A stretch of DNA of 33,585 bases from CAYNJF01 sp964397555 (GCA_964397555.1 CAYNJF010000025.1:1-33585), one strand, 5' to 3'; counted from the first letter of the stretch, positions 1 to 8,652 are shown. Numbers and translations are program-made. The notes: generated by a model from the sequence alone, not told the origin.

Positions 1-583
1 AACTGGGTATGATGGTTCACTCAAAAACTTGCCTATACACTTGTTCGCGACACTTCCTGGCTTTTTAATACACAAACTGTCTTTTGTGAGCATGACTTGT
101 CATGATGGTCGCTCGAAAGCAAATAGTATTATGCGCTTGTTCATAATTGAGTTGTCGTTTACTTGGAGCCCTACTGCATCATAAGTTCATCGACCTAATT
201 TAACTGCAGTTCTTATCTTTTATTTCAGCAACTAGCTACCCCAAAACAAGTCAGTGTAATCATATCACCACTTGTTATTTAGTAGGAAATGATAAAAAGA
301 ATACTTCGATATGTTATTTGGTATTTTATGAAAGCAAATCGGCTTAATCAGTATGCTTAACAACGCTCCAGAAAAACCTTAAAACGCTAGACATGATTCT
401 TACAGTCAGTTTTCTTTGTTTTATTGGTTTCAGATTTTGTTCATTGATGAAAACTTCGATGGAAAAAGCTATCAGCCTTGTTCGATGTATGTAACTTGTT
501 GGGAGGTGTTAAAAACGGTGGTGCAGTTGTTTTCAAGCGTTGAGAGATTATTGCTTAAGAATCACTGCACTCTAAGTAAATGT
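1..583. other. AT-rich region without a supported gene
   Basis: No open frame here has a ribosome binding site, coding-like composition or a recognisable product. The sequence is visibly richer in A+T than the genes to its right. It holds two small inverted repeats: a 6-bp stem at 71-76/83-88 and a 14-bp palindrome with a 2-nt centre at 91-104. No T-run follows either, so they are not convincing terminators. It lies downstream of the glycosyltransferase-like gene. I see no tRNA-like or integrase-related sequence. Confidence 0.6.
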
Positions 584-1903
584 TTACCGCTTTCCAGGTC
601 TTTTCGATCCTGATGGAGTCGGCGACTCAGATTGAGGCTCACTCTCTTCCGTCGTGAATGTATGTGATGCACTTGAGCGAGAATTTGTAAACGATGAAGT
701 TACAACCCTTTCACTAGAGCTTCGCTTTCCAGCTTTCACAGACGCGTGAGTAATATTTTCCAATAACTCTAACAAACTACATGAATCCAAGCTTTCACTA
801 TCCGCATCAGGTAAATCAAACTCGCCTCCCAGATAACGCTCGACCGCATCAATGATTACCTCATAACCGTAGTCCTGGGAAAGGGGCTCAGCAAAAGCCC
901 CCTTAGTGTTGACGAGTTTGTCCCACAACTGTTTAAACCTGGCTTCATCGACATCCCTTGAGTTACCTTGCTGTACCGTTTGAAGGTCTAAATACAATCT
1001 AAGTCGTTCAGGTTTATGAAAGTCAAAATCATTTTCTTCTAAATAACGATAAATTTCTTTCTTCATCATCCAAAATGCATCTACTGTACCTTCCCTCCAA
1101 AAACCAAGTGAAAATTTACTCATATTCAATTCCGGTACGAACCACTCCTGAGACACATTACCACTTTCATATAACAGGGCGTGTTTTTTTACGGTATCAA
1201 GGGTCTCAGAACTGGGTGGTTCAAATACATTTTTTGAGAATCTTCCATCATTAGCCAGAATATCAAATGCATATTGTGAGGCACCAGCAAACATGGCTCC
1301 TCCATACGAACGATCAGAATGGTTATCATAGGTTTTCATGCAATCGTTTAAAGCCACTGAAGTGAACATGCTGTTGGCCGCTGAAGCCATCATCCATACA
1401 TCAACCGTTGTCCATAATAGCCATCTTCTTTCTGGATCTTCTATACTATCTCGATTTAACATGACCTTATATTGATTATTGTCTAAACTTGGAAGCTCTG
1501 GAACCTCTGTAAAAAAAGTACTTGTGTCAAAAAAGTATCCACCTTCCTTATTCAAAACCACATAGGTCAGTAAATCTTTTTTCGCGACATTGGGTATGTC
1601 TGGGTTGTCATAAATGGCTCTCACTTGTTCAGCATCACCAAGTCCCCATTCAAAGTCATGAACGAATTCATCGATATTTCTTATCTGGACATTTGGCGTA
1701 TCCTGAAACAGCGTCTCGGCTTGCTCAACTTCTGAGGCTTGAACCCACATGTTGATGACATTGACATTATCACTCGGTGGTTCAGACTCATTTGCTTGCT
1801 CAGCGTATAATTGGGCAAGCCGTTTGGGCCCCATGCTACAGGATGCTTTAGCAGCATCACTGCCTAATCCTCCAACCCAAATATAGTGCACCTGTTCATT
1901 CAT
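584..1903 (-). CDS. Glycosyltransferase-like protein (TcdA/TcdB or DXD sugar-transferase type), possible secreted effector
   Basis: A protein of 439 residues. The start at 1903 is chosen because GGGAG lies 5 nt upstream; in-frame GTG and ATG codons at 1918 and 1915 lack this. Residues 6-12 (HYIWVGG) match the opening strand of DXD-type sugar transferases. Residues 108-128 match the nucleotide-sugar and metal site (KKDLLTYVVLNKEGG followed by YFFDTS). In the family this block usually reads SDxLRYxxLxxxGGxYxDxD, so Asp110 and the GG are kept. The Arg is replaced by Thr, and the DXD reads D126-T127-S128. The last 50 or so residues are rich in Ser, Thr and Glu and end in a basic cluster, so they are probably disordered. 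There is no signal peptide or membrane segment. Such stand-alone proteins are common among type IV effectors of intracellular Legionellales, but secretion here is inference. The gene stands alone, 231 bp downstream of lapB. Confidence 0.55.
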   Translation of the reverse strand: MNEQVHYIWVGGLGSDAAKASCSMGPKRLAQLYAEQANESEPPSDNVNVINMWVQASEVEQAETLFQDTPNVQIRNIDEFVHDFEWGLGDAEQVRAIYDNPDIPNVAKKDLLTYVVLNKEGGYFFDTSTFFTEVPELPSLDNNQYKVMLNRDSIEDPERRWLLWTTVDVWMMASAANSMFTSVALNDCMKTYDNHSDRSYGGAMFAGASQYAFDILANDGRFSKNVFEPPSSETLDTVKKHALLYESGNVSQEWFVPELNMSKFSLGFWREGTVDAFWMMKKEIYRYLEENDFDFHKPERLRLYLDLQTVQQGNSRDVDEARFKQLWDKLVNTKGAFAEPLSQDYGYEVIIDAVERYLGGEFDLPDADSESLDSCSLLELLENITHASVKAGKRSSSERVVTSSFTNSRSSASHTFTTEESEPQSESPTPSGSKRPGKR

Positions 1904-2134
1904 AGAGTCTCCCATCACCTAACATAACGGGTAATTAAAAGGTATTCTACGACTCAAGTAAGCATATAAAAGTTGCAATGTGAGTACATACAAAATCGCT
2001 GTAGGTCACTTGTAAAGGCATGATGATAGGGTTGGACTGAAGGCTAGTTTGCTTGATACGACGTAAAAGTGACTCCACTTTAATATCAACCATTTTAAAA
2101 GGAAAGATATGATGACAACGACTTTTATTCTTAC

Positions 2135-3310
2135 TTAGCTTTCACCATCAATCCTTGAAATGGGCTTCGTTGATGACCACTGTCGACAACCTGGGCATTG
2201 CCAGTTCAAGGTTTTGGTGGATAAGCCACATTGACCACAACGGTAGGTATGACGAGCCTCCATCAGCTTGTCCATCAAAGAACGAAGCAATAACAAGTCA
2301 TCGCGCACCTCAAGCCGAGCGCTTTCTAAATGGTAATCAACCAAATGTCGTATTCCTCGGATAGACGGCTTCTTGCGCATGTGTTCAGCTAAAAACGTCG
2401 TGGCTTCACGCTCCCCCATCGTCCTTCGATAATTTTCAGCCGTTGCCAAGATAATGTAGACGTTGGGGTTATTTTGAAGCAAGAACTCAAAATAATTGAC
2501 CATGGCATTTTTTGCGCCAATTTTTTCATAGCAAATCTGGATATTAAAAATAACTTCAGAAATAAACTCAGAGTCCTGCATGTGCACTTGCTTATAAAAC
2601 TTCAGAGCTTGTTTATACATTTGCTGACTTTTGTAAATATTCCCCATGATGATGCTCGCTCGAACGCACGTTTTGTCATGAGCCAGGGCATATTTGAGTT
2701 GCCGAAGGGCTTGTCGGTTGCGTCCTTTGGACCAATAAACCAAAGCTATCTCGCAATAATAATGAGCAATTTGTTTCCCCATAAAAAGTCCGGTGACTTT
2801 TTGCAGACGCTTTGCCATGATCACCGCTTTTTCCCAATCCTTCTCGCGCTCAAAGATATCAATAAGATGTTCTAAGGCAATGGCAAGCTCCTCGCTTCGA
2901 CAGTGAAGAAGCTCTTGAAACAGACTTTCTGCCCTATCGAAAACGCCTGCCCGCATGTAATCTTGAGCTAACTCGAGCAGCGCTTGAGTTTTTTGTTTTT
3001 GATTAAGGTTGGGTTTAGCAATGAGGTTTTGGTGGATACGAATCGCTTTATCGACTTCTCCTCTTCGTCGAAAAAAATTGCCTAAGGCCAATGTGGTTTC
3101 AACCGTATCGGGCGAGGCATCCAGCATACGAATAAAAGCATCGAGGGCTTTGTCCGCTTGTTCGTTAAGCAGGTAATTAAGGCCTTTATAATAATCGGAG
3201 GTTAGGCTGGTGTTCGAAGATGAGATAGGGGTGGGATCGGCCGACTTTCGACCAACGTACCATCCTGAGCCTGCGGCCACCGGCAAAAGCAATAGTGCCA
3301 GCTCCCACAT
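2135..3310 (-). CDS. lapB: LapB (YciM), lipopolysaccharide assembly protein B
   Basis: LapB is an inner-membrane-anchored cytoplasmic protein. It is known to act with FtsH in controlling LpxC turnover, and so lipopolysaccharide synthesis. The product has 391 residues, close to the family length. Residues 1-20 form the N-terminal membrane anchor (MWELALLLLPVAAGSGWYVG), which closely resembles the E. coli start and places the initiator at the ATG at 3310 rather than the TTG at 3313. The middle is a run of TPR helices from about residue 40 to 340. The C-terminus carries a rubredoxin-like metal site with Cys358, Cys361, Cys372 and Cys375, all present. The gene follows lapA by 5 nt, and the AAGGAG inside the end of lapA can serve as its ribosome site, so the two are coupled. 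No strong terminator follows; a 6-bp hairpin at 2066-2081 is weak. Confidence 0.95.
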   Translation of the reverse strand: MWELALLLLPVAAGSGWYVGRKSADPTPISSSNTSLTSDYYKGLNYLLNEQADKALDAFIRMLDASPDTVETTLALGNFFRRRGEVDKAIRIHQNLIAKPNLNQKQKTQALLELAQDYMRAGVFDRAESLFQELLHCRSEELAIALEHLIDIFEREKDWEKAVIMAKRLQKVTGLFMGKQIAHYYCEIALVYWSKGRNRQALRQLKYALAHDKTCVRASIIMGNIYKSQQMYKQALKFYKQVHMQDSEFISEVIFNIQICYEKIGAKNAMVNYFEFLLQNNPNVYIILATAENYRRTMGEREATTFLAEHMRKKPSIRGIRHLVDYHLESARLEVRDDLLLLRSLMDKLMEARHTYRCGQCGLSTKTLNWQCPGCRQWSSTKPISRIDGES

Positions 3311-3315
3311 CAACC

Positions 3316-3600
3316 CTATGGCTCCTTAGTGCTGGTTTTGGCCACATCCAGAGATTTTTGAGCTTTCTTTAATTGGCTATTGAGTTGGCGTATTTTTGAG
3401 TTTAGCCTGATGACTTTAAAACCCATCACCAGATATCCAATGAGTGCCCCAAAAACGAGATTGATGAACATGACGAGGACTAAGGGTAAGCTGGCCCGTC
3501 CTAGTAAGTAATTCACATCGATACTTTGAGCATTTAAAGAGGCAAACGCAATGACAACCATGATCAGCGCAAACAGTGCCACTAAGCTTATGATTCGCAT
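3316..3600 (-). CDS. lapA: LapA (YciS, DUF1049), lipopolysaccharide assembly protein A
   Basis: A small inner-membrane protein of 94 residues that in Enterobacteria forms a pair with LapB in lipopolysaccharide homeostasis. There are two hydrophobic segments, at about residues 3-22 and 40-64. A short charged, Lys-rich helix (about 66-90) follows, probably a cytoplasmic coiled coil. The ATG at 3600 is preceded by a purine-rich stretch (GAGGAAAGAAAGG). In many gammaproteobacteria the order is rpsA-ihfB-lapA-lapB. Here ihfB is missing, and an rpsA terminator plus about 125 bp of AT-rich DNA lie between rpsA and lapA. lapAB therefore probably has its own promoter in 3601-3725, though I could not pick a convincing one. 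Confidence 0.93.
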   Translation of the reverse strand: MRIISLVALFALIMVVIAFASLNAQSIDVNYLLGRASLPLVLVMFINLVFGALIGYLVMGFKVIRLNSKIRQLNSQLKKAQKSLDVAKTSTKEP

Positions 3601-3725
3601 CCTTTCTTTCCTCTTCTAAGTGATGTCCTAAGTTTACTTAAAATTTGAGTCTATCTCTATGGATAGATAATACTATGTTAGTAGATAAGTTCATATGATA
3701 GCGTACCAGACGGTAAGCTGGAAAG

Positions 3726-3767
3726 AAAAAAAAGCCCAGCTGGTTTTACACTCAGCCGGGCTTTTTT
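3726..3767 (-). terminator. Rho-independent terminator of rpsA
   Basis: On the minus strand, 15 nt after the rpsA stop, a stem (arms 3753-3764 and 3731-3742) of 12 pairs with one G-U wobble and a 10-nt loop is followed by eight T (3733-3726). On the plus strand the wobble becomes an A-C mismatch, so the element is oriented for rpsA. Confidence 0.93.
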
Positions 3768-3782
3768 ATTCAACCGCAACGA

Positions 3783-5498
3783 TTAGTTATCGTTGTCAGG
3801 GTTTAATTGCTCTTTAAGCAAGTCACCCAAGGTTGTGTTGGAGTCATTGTTGTTGCCAGAGTAGTCACGGATAGCTTCCGCTTCTTCTTGCTGATCTTTG
3901 GCTTTGACTGAAAGCATCAATGAACGGTTTTTCTTATCAACGCCCATGAATTTCGCTTCAATCTCATCACCTTGTTTGATCTTCTTAGCCACAGCGTCGG
4001 CTTCTTCAGCATCACGACCTAAGTCGTTGGTGCGAATTGCGCCTTCTACGCCTTCGGCTAGCTCAACAAGCACTCGCTTGGCATCCACTTCAATGACGGT
4101 ACCAGTGACAATGCTGCCTTTTGGATATTCAGCAAGGTAGCTGGCGTATGGGTCATTTTCTAGTTGCTTGATGCCAAGTGAAATACGCTCACGCTCTGGA
4201 TCGACAGAAAGAACAACCGCTTCAACTTCGTCGCCTTTCTTATAGTTGCGAACCGCTTCTTCACCAGATTGGTTCCAAGAAATATCGCTCAAGTGAACAA
4301 GACCGTCGATACCACCGTCTAGACCGATGAAGATACCAAAGTCAGTGATGGACTTGATCTTACCTTTGATGCGATCGTTCTTGTTGTTTTGTGAAGCAAA
4401 TGCATCCCATGGTGAGTCTTTGCACTGCTTAAGACCCAAGGAAATACGACGACGCTCTTCATCAATATCAAGAACCATAACTTCGATTTCTTCACCCAAT
4501 GAAACCACTTTAGATGGGTGAATGTTACGGTTTGTCCAATCCATTTCAGAAACGTGAACAAGACCTTCGATGCCTTCTTCAAGCTCAACAAAGCAACCGT
4601 AATCAGCGATGTTGGTAACACGGCCAAAGACACGAGTGCCTTCTGGGTAACGACGAGCCACGCCAACCCATGGATCTTCACCAAGTTGCTTAAGACCAAG
4701 AGATACACGCATACGCTCTTTGTCGAAACGCAAGACTTTAACTTTAATGTCTTGGCCGACTTGTAAAACTTCACCTGGGTGCTTAACGCGCTTCCAAGAG
4801 ATGTCAGTGATGTGCAACAAGCCATCAATGCCGCCTAAGTCAACGAACGCACCGTAATCGGTAAGGTTCTTAACAGCCCCTTCAATGATTTGACCTTCTT
4901 CAAGGTTCTCAAGAAGTGCAGAACGCTCAGCGCTGTTTTCAGACTCAACAACTGAACGTCTTGAGACGACAACGTTGTTGCGTTTTTGATCTAATTTGAT
5001 GACTTTAAAGTCTAACTCTTTACCTTCCAGTGAACTCATGTCACGGACAGGACGGACATCAACAAGCGAGCCTGGCAAGAAGGCACGGATGGAACTAATA
5101 TCAACCGTAAATCCGCCTTTGACTTTACCGTAGATGATACCTTTAACGGTATTACCTTGCTCGTGTGCTTCTTCAAGTTTGGTCCACGCTTCAAGACGTT
5201 TCGCTCTTTGGCGAGACAAGCGTGTTTCACCCCAACCATCTTCATAAGCTTCGATAGCGACTGGGATCTGTGAGCCAACTTCAATCTCAACAGCACCGTC
5301 TTTATCGACAAATTCATCCAAGGGTACATAACCTTCAGATTTTAGAGGTGTATCGATAGTGACAATACCACGACCTTGATCAATCGAGAGTACGGTTCCT
5401 GTAAAGACAGAACCAGGGGTCATGACTACGCCTTTAAAGCTCTCTTCAAAGAGTTGCTCAAAGCTTTCACTATCAGGGTTATTGGGGGTTAAATTCAT
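3783..5498 (-). CDS. rpsA: 30S ribosomal protein S1
   Basis: S1 binds the 30S subunit and unfolds mRNA leaders so that messages with weak Shine-Dalgarno sites can be translated. The product has 571 residues (E. coli 557) with six S1/OB-fold domains covering roughly residues 30-530. The first two are divergent ribosome-binding repeats. The next ones carry the repeated G-x-V-x-x-I-x-x-[FY]-G-x-F-V signature (for example TDYGAFVDLGGIDGLLHITD). The C-terminal tail is acidic and Asn-rich. The gene follows cmk as in most gammaproteobacteria and ends in a strong terminator. Its start has only AGGA 11 nt upstream and a structured leader (separate entry), consistent with the known S1 autoregulation. 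Confidence 0.98.
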   Translation of the reverse strand: MNLTPNNPDSESFEQLFEESFKGVVMTPGSVFTGTVLSIDQGRGIVTIDTPLKSEGYVPLDEFVDKDGAVEIEVGSQIPVAIEAYEDGWGETRLSRQRAKRLEAWTKLEEAHEQGNTVKGIIYGKVKGGFTVDISSIRAFLPGSLVDVRPVRDMSSLEGKELDFKVIKLDQKRNNVVVSRRSVVESENSAERSALLENLEEGQIIEGAVKNLTDYGAFVDLGGIDGLLHITDISWKRVKHPGEVLQVGQDIKVKVLRFDKERMRVSLGLKQLGEDPWVGVARRYPEGTRVFGRVTNIADYGCFVELEEGIEGLVHVSEMDWTNRNIHPSKVVSLGEEIEVMVLDIDEERRRISLGLKQCKDSPWDAFASQNNKNDRIKGKIKSITDFGIFIGLDGGIDGLVHLSDISWNQSGEEAVRNYKKGDEVEAVVLSVDPERERISLGIKQLENDPYASYLAEYPKGSIVTGTVIEVDAKRVLVELAEGVEGAIRTNDLGRDAEEADAVAKKIKQGDEIEAKFMGVDKKNRSLMLSVKAKDQQEEAEAIRDYSGNNNDSNTTLGDLLKEQLNPDNDN

Positions 5499-5509
5499 AA
5501 TGGTTGATG

Positions 5510-5597
5510 TCCTGTGACTTGCGTCACGCGTGTTATATAGGATCGGAAATCCTATGGTAGTTAAACAACCGACATTAAATTTTGGTATTTAATGTCG
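5510..5597 (-). promoter_or_regulatory. rpsA leader with three successive hairpins (probable S1 autoregulatory translation initiation region)
   Basis: Between the cmk stop and the rpsA ATG the minus strand contains three clean hairpins separated by A/U-rich stretches. Hairpin 1 is at 5597-5570, 11 perfect pairs with a 6-nt loop. Hairpin 2 is at 5555-5537, 7 pairs (ATAGGAT/ATCCTAT) with a 5-nt loop. Hairpin 3 is at 5527-5514, GTGAC/GTCAC closed by a GCAA (GNRA) tetraloop. Only a distant AGGA (5513-5510) precedes the ATG. In E. coli the rpsA leader is known to fold into three hairpins with A/U-rich spacers, has a degenerate Shine-Dalgarno site and is the target of S1 autoregulation. The match in arrangement is seen directly; the function is inferred by analogy. 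Hairpin 1 starts 3 nt after cmk and could also be a processing or attenuation site. Confidence 0.7.
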
Positions 5598-5600
5598 CCC

Positions 5601-6287
5601 TTAGACCAATTCGGCCTCTTTAATCTTGAGCAATACGGAGTCAAAGACTTCCTCAATGCTCATTTCACTTGTATCCAAGAGCGTTGCGTCATCCGCTGGC
5701 CGCAAAGGTGAAACTGCACGGTTTCTATCTCTTACGTCGCGGGCTTCTATCTCGGATAAAAGGTCATCAAGGCTAACATTTAGGCCCCTTTTTTGCAACT
5801 CAAGATACCTTCTTTGGGCCCTTACTTTAGCGCTCGCATCCAAGAAAATCTTTAGGGGGGCATTAGGAAAAACCACGGTCCCCATATCGCGTCCATCCGC
5901 AATCAGCCCAGGCGCTTGTTGGAAGACTCTTTGGCGTTCAAGCAAGGCATCTCGAACCTTAGGGTACTGTGCAACAACGGAGGCTTTCTCCCCGTTACTC
6001 TCGGTTCTAGCCTCAGAGGTCACATCTTGACCCGCCAGAATTATGCTGGCTGAATAACCAACTTTTTCCTCAAAGCGTATATCCAGATCAAGAGCCGCAT
6101 CAGCAAGTGCTTGTTCGTTGTCCAGAGCGATAGACTCGCGCACGGCGTGTAAGGCGAGAACTCGATAGAGTGCGCCGCTGTCGAGCAAATGCCAACCAAG
6201 GTGGCTTGCCAATTTCTGGCTTAGCACCCCTTTTCCAGAGCCGCTGGGCCCATCGACGGTAATGACCGTTGCAGAATGTTTATTCAT
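5601..6287 (-). CDS. cmk: Cytidylate kinase (CMP/dCMP kinase)
   Basis: Phosphorylates CMP and dCMP with ATP in pyrimidine nucleotide recycling, in the cytosol. The protein has 228 residues, the family length. It has the P-loop GPSGSGKG at 13-20, the conserved LDSGALYR acceptor region at about 35-42, the ADGRDMGTVVFP block at about 129-140, and the LID region with Arg residues (RDVRDRNR) near 183-190. Its ATG overlaps the aroA stop by 4 nt (ATGA), so the two are translationally coupled. The order serC-aroA-cmk-rpsA is the classic gammaproteobacterial one. Confidence 0.97.
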   Translation of the reverse strand: MNKHSATVITVDGPSGSGKGVLSQKLASHLGWHLLDSGALYRVLALHAVRESIALDNEQALADAALDLDIRFEEKVGYSASIILAGQDVTSEARTESNGEKASVVAQYPKVRDALLERQRVFQQAPGLIADGRDMGTVVFPNAPLKIFLDASAKVRAQRRYLELQKRGLNVSLDDLLSEIEARDVRDRNRAVSPLRPADDATLLDTSEMSIEEVFDSVLLKIKEAELV

Positions 6288-7573
6288 AGTTCCTCTTTTC
6301 GAGTCCTTAATCCTAATTGTTGTGCCAGGCTTAAAAAGCTTGGAAATGATGTTGCAATCGAGCTTGAGTCATCGATGGATACAGGATTACCTACCCATCC
6401 GGCGACCAAAAAGGCCATGCAGATCCGATGGTCTCCAAAGGTTTTGACTCGCCCTCCTTCAAAGCCGCCCCCCTGGATGCTTAGTTCGTCGCCTTCTAGC
6501 CATACTTGGACACCGCACTGAGTGAGCCCTTTGGCCATCACTGACAATCTATCGCTTTCTTTAACACGAAGCTCTCCAGCTCCTTTGAGGTGACTTCGAC
6601 CTTTTGCAAAAGCGCATGCAATGAATAAAACCGGCATCTCATCGATGGCGTTGCTTATCCACTGCTCTGGGATCGTAATCCCTTTTAGGATCGATGATCG
6701 CACATGAATCGTGCCTATTGGCTCACCATCATCCTGCTCTATCCAGTATTCAATGTCGGCCCCCATGTCTTTGAGCACATGCAAAAGCCCTATTCTTGTG
6801 GGGTTCAATCCTACGTTTAAAATTTGTAAATCGCTGCCTTCAATAAGCAAAGCCGCAACAATAAAAAAAGCGGCCGATGAGAAGTCCCCTGGGATGCTCA
6901 TCGTTATGGGCTTGAGTGAAGATGGAGCGACATGAATGCCCTGCTCATTGATTTGAATGCGCGCGCCCATGGCTTTGAGCATTCGCTCAGTATGATCACG
7001 GGTTTGCACCTTTTGGACAAAGACACTCGGGCTGTCGGCCATGGTTGCGGCAATCATCAAGGTTGATTTTACCTGGGCACTGGCGACTTTGATTTCATGA
7101 TGCATGCCACATAAGGGCTTATCTGGTTCAATGGATAAAGGTAAAGGATCTTTCGTCTTTTGTTGAAAGCGTGCCCCCATCAACGACAATGGCTTCGTGA
7201 CCCTTTCAAAGGGGCGCTTGGAAAGTGAGTTGTCTCCGATAAGGGTGCAGGCAATGCCAGCCCCCGAGCAAAGCCCGGTTAAAAGCCTTGCAAGCGTACC
7301 CGCGTTACCGCAATCAATAGGGGCATCACAGTCAGAGAGCCCTCGGGGGCCTTTTCCCTCGATGAGCAAAGTGGTTCGCTCAAGACGAGCCTTGATCCCT
7401 AATTGCTGGATGGCTTTGATGGCATCTAAGCAATCTTCAGAGGTCAAAAAGTGGGTAAAGGTCGAAGTGCCCTGGGCAATTGCTCCTAATAAGGCCGCTC
7501 TGTGAGATATGGATTTATCGCCAGGCACCTTGAGGGTGCCTTTTAAAGGCTGGGAAGGACAAGCTTGTAACAA
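6284..7573 (-). CDS. aroA: 3-phosphoshikimate 1-carboxyvinyltransferase (EPSP synthase), class II type
   Basis: Joins shikimate-3-phosphate and phosphoenolpyruvate in the shikimate pathway to chorismate. The protein has 429 residues. It shows all four motifs used to define class II EPSP synthases: GDKS (18-21), SAQVK (165-169), RDHTE (192-196) and NPTR (257-260). The opening GDKSISHRAALLGA is also class II-like rather than E. coli-like. The residue equivalent to E. coli Gly96 (GNAGT, Gly92 here) is still Gly, whereas the Agrobacterium CP4 enzyme has Ala, so glyphosate insensitivity cannot be assumed. The catalytic Asp/Glu block (DEMPVLFIA, and RVKESDRL) and the C-terminal GDHRICMAF are intact. 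It starts directly after the serC stop and overlaps cmk by 4 nt. Confidence 0.97.
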   Translation of the reverse strand: MLQACPSQPLKGTLKVPGDKSISHRAALLGAIAQGTSTFTHFLTSEDCLDAIKAIQQLGIKARLERTTLLIEGKGPRGLSDCDAPIDCGNAGTLARLLTGLCSGAGIACTLIGDNSLSKRPFERVTKPLSLMGARFQQKTKDPLPLSIEPDKPLCGMHHEIKVASAQVKSTLMIAATMADSPSVFVQKVQTRDHTERMLKAMGARIQINEQGIHVAPSSLKPITMSIPGDFSSAAFFIVAALLIEGSDLQILNVGLNPTRIGLLHVLKDMGADIEYWIEQDDGEPIGTIHVRSSILKGITIPEQWISNAIDEMPVLFIACAFAKGRSHLKGAGELRVKESDRLSVMAKGLTQCGVQVWLEGDELSIQGGGFEGGRVKTFGDHRICMAFLVAGWVGNPVSIDDSSSIATSFPSFLSLAQQLGLRTRKEEL

Positions 7574-8638
7574 CTAAAGGGCTCTCTCAAATTCTTTCAT
7601 AAAATCGACCAGACGTTCAACGCTCTCAAGCGGCATAGCATTGTACATAGAAGCCCTAATCCCACCAAGGCTGCGATGACCTTTGAGAAAATACAGCCCC
7701 TTTTCCTCCGCTTGTTTAAGAAACGCTTGCTCACCCTGCGCCAAAGTAAACGGTACATTCAAACGAGAGCGCAACTCAGTCGGTACGTTATTCTGATATA
7801 AAGAGCTTTTGTCGACTGTCTCGTAGAGAAGTTTGGATCTTAGGTTGGCAAGCTGTGACATGCGGTCTAATCCACCGTTTTGCTCAACCCAATCCAACAA
7901 TAAATCGGTCACATACCAACAAAAAACAGGCGCGGTATTTAAAAGTGAGTCTGTTTTAACCATTTGCTCGTAACTGAGAATGCCTGGCGTTACGGCCAAC
8001 GCTCTATCTAAAAAGCTGTCTCGAATAAAAACAAAGGTACACCCAGCTATTCCAAGGTTTTTCTGCGCACTGGCATAGGCCACATCCACAATATCCCAAT
8101 CGATGGGACGAGACAGGATGTTCGAGGTTACATCGGTGACCATGCATTCATGAAGGCGTTTAATATAGGGAAACTCGATGCCACTGATGGTCTCGTTGTC
8201 CGTGTAGTGAACGTAAGCACCCTTAGGTCGCAAAGCTTCAAGGTAAGCGGCAAAGTCTCCGTTCATGTCCATTGCATGGCTACGAACATCGGCACAATAC
8301 TGTTGAGCGGCTTTGGCGGCGAGCTCTCCCCAATAACCAGAGATTAGGTAGTCACAAGAAGGCTCATTTCCCAATAAATTTAGTGGGACTGCGCTGAACT
8401 GCCCCCTAGCCCCCCCGTGCATCATTAAAATATGCATATCTTCAGGCACATTTAATAAATGGCGCAAACGATTTTCCAATCGTTCTTTCAAGGCTAAGAC
8501 CTGAGGGCTACGATGAGATATTTCGGCAACCGACATCCCATCATAGAAACCATCAAACTCGTTTTTGATGGTTTGAACAACGCTGGGCGGCAGCATCGCC
8601 GGCCCAGCGGAAAAGTTCACCACATCCTGTTCGCTCAT
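7574..8638 (-). CDS. serC: Phosphoserine aminotransferase
   Basis: A PLP-dependent transaminase that converts 3-phosphohydroxypyruvate to phosphoserine (serine synthesis) and also acts in pyridoxal phosphate synthesis. The 354 residues match the family. FSAGPAMLP opens the protein at 9-17, GGARGQF (75-81) is the phosphate/PLP-binding turn, Asp169 lies in the CMVTDVTSNILSRPID block, and Lys193 in SAQKNLG is the Schiff-base lysine. The C-terminus has the HRSLGGIRASMYNA substrate loop. It begins 14 nt after gyrA and abuts aroA with no spacer. serC-aroA pairing is typical, while gyrA upstream of serC is seen in several gammaproteobacteria. Confidence 0.98.
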   Translation of the reverse strand: MSEQDVVNFSAGPAMLPPSVVQTIKNEFDGFYDGMSVAEISHRSPQVLALKERLENRLRHLLNVPEDMHILMMHGGARGQFSAVPLNLLGNEPSCDYLISGYWGELAAKAAQQYCADVRSHAMDMNGDFAAYLEALRPKGAYVHYTDNETISGIEFPYIKRLHECMVTDVTSNILSRPIDWDIVDVAYASAQKNLGIAGCTFVFIRDSFLDRALAVTPGILSYEQMVKTDSLLNTAPVFCWYVTDLLLDWVEQNGGLDRMSQLANLRSKLLYETVDKSSLYQNNVPTELRSRLNVPFTLAQGEQAFLKQAEEKGLYFLKGHRSLGGIRASMYNAMPLESVERLVDFMKEFERAL

Positions 8639-8652
8639 GGGGATGTCTATCC

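Noticed and set aside
521..570. GTGCAGT/ACTGCAC inverted repeat as a terminator for the glycosyltransferase-like gene
   Set aside because: Only 7 bp with a 36-nt loop and no T-run on the minus strand.
416..613. Plus-strand open frame of 65 codons in the left flank
   Set aside because: No ribosome site, no recognisable product, and it runs into the 3' end of the glycosyltransferase-like gene on the other strand.
2066..2081. AAAGTG/CACTTT hairpin as the lapB terminator
   Set aside because: Only 6 AT-rich pairs and four T after it; too weak to call.
4319..4828. 169-codon open frame on the same strand as rpsA
   Set aside because: Lies in another frame wholly inside rpsA; composition is that of a frame-shadow of the S1 repeats.
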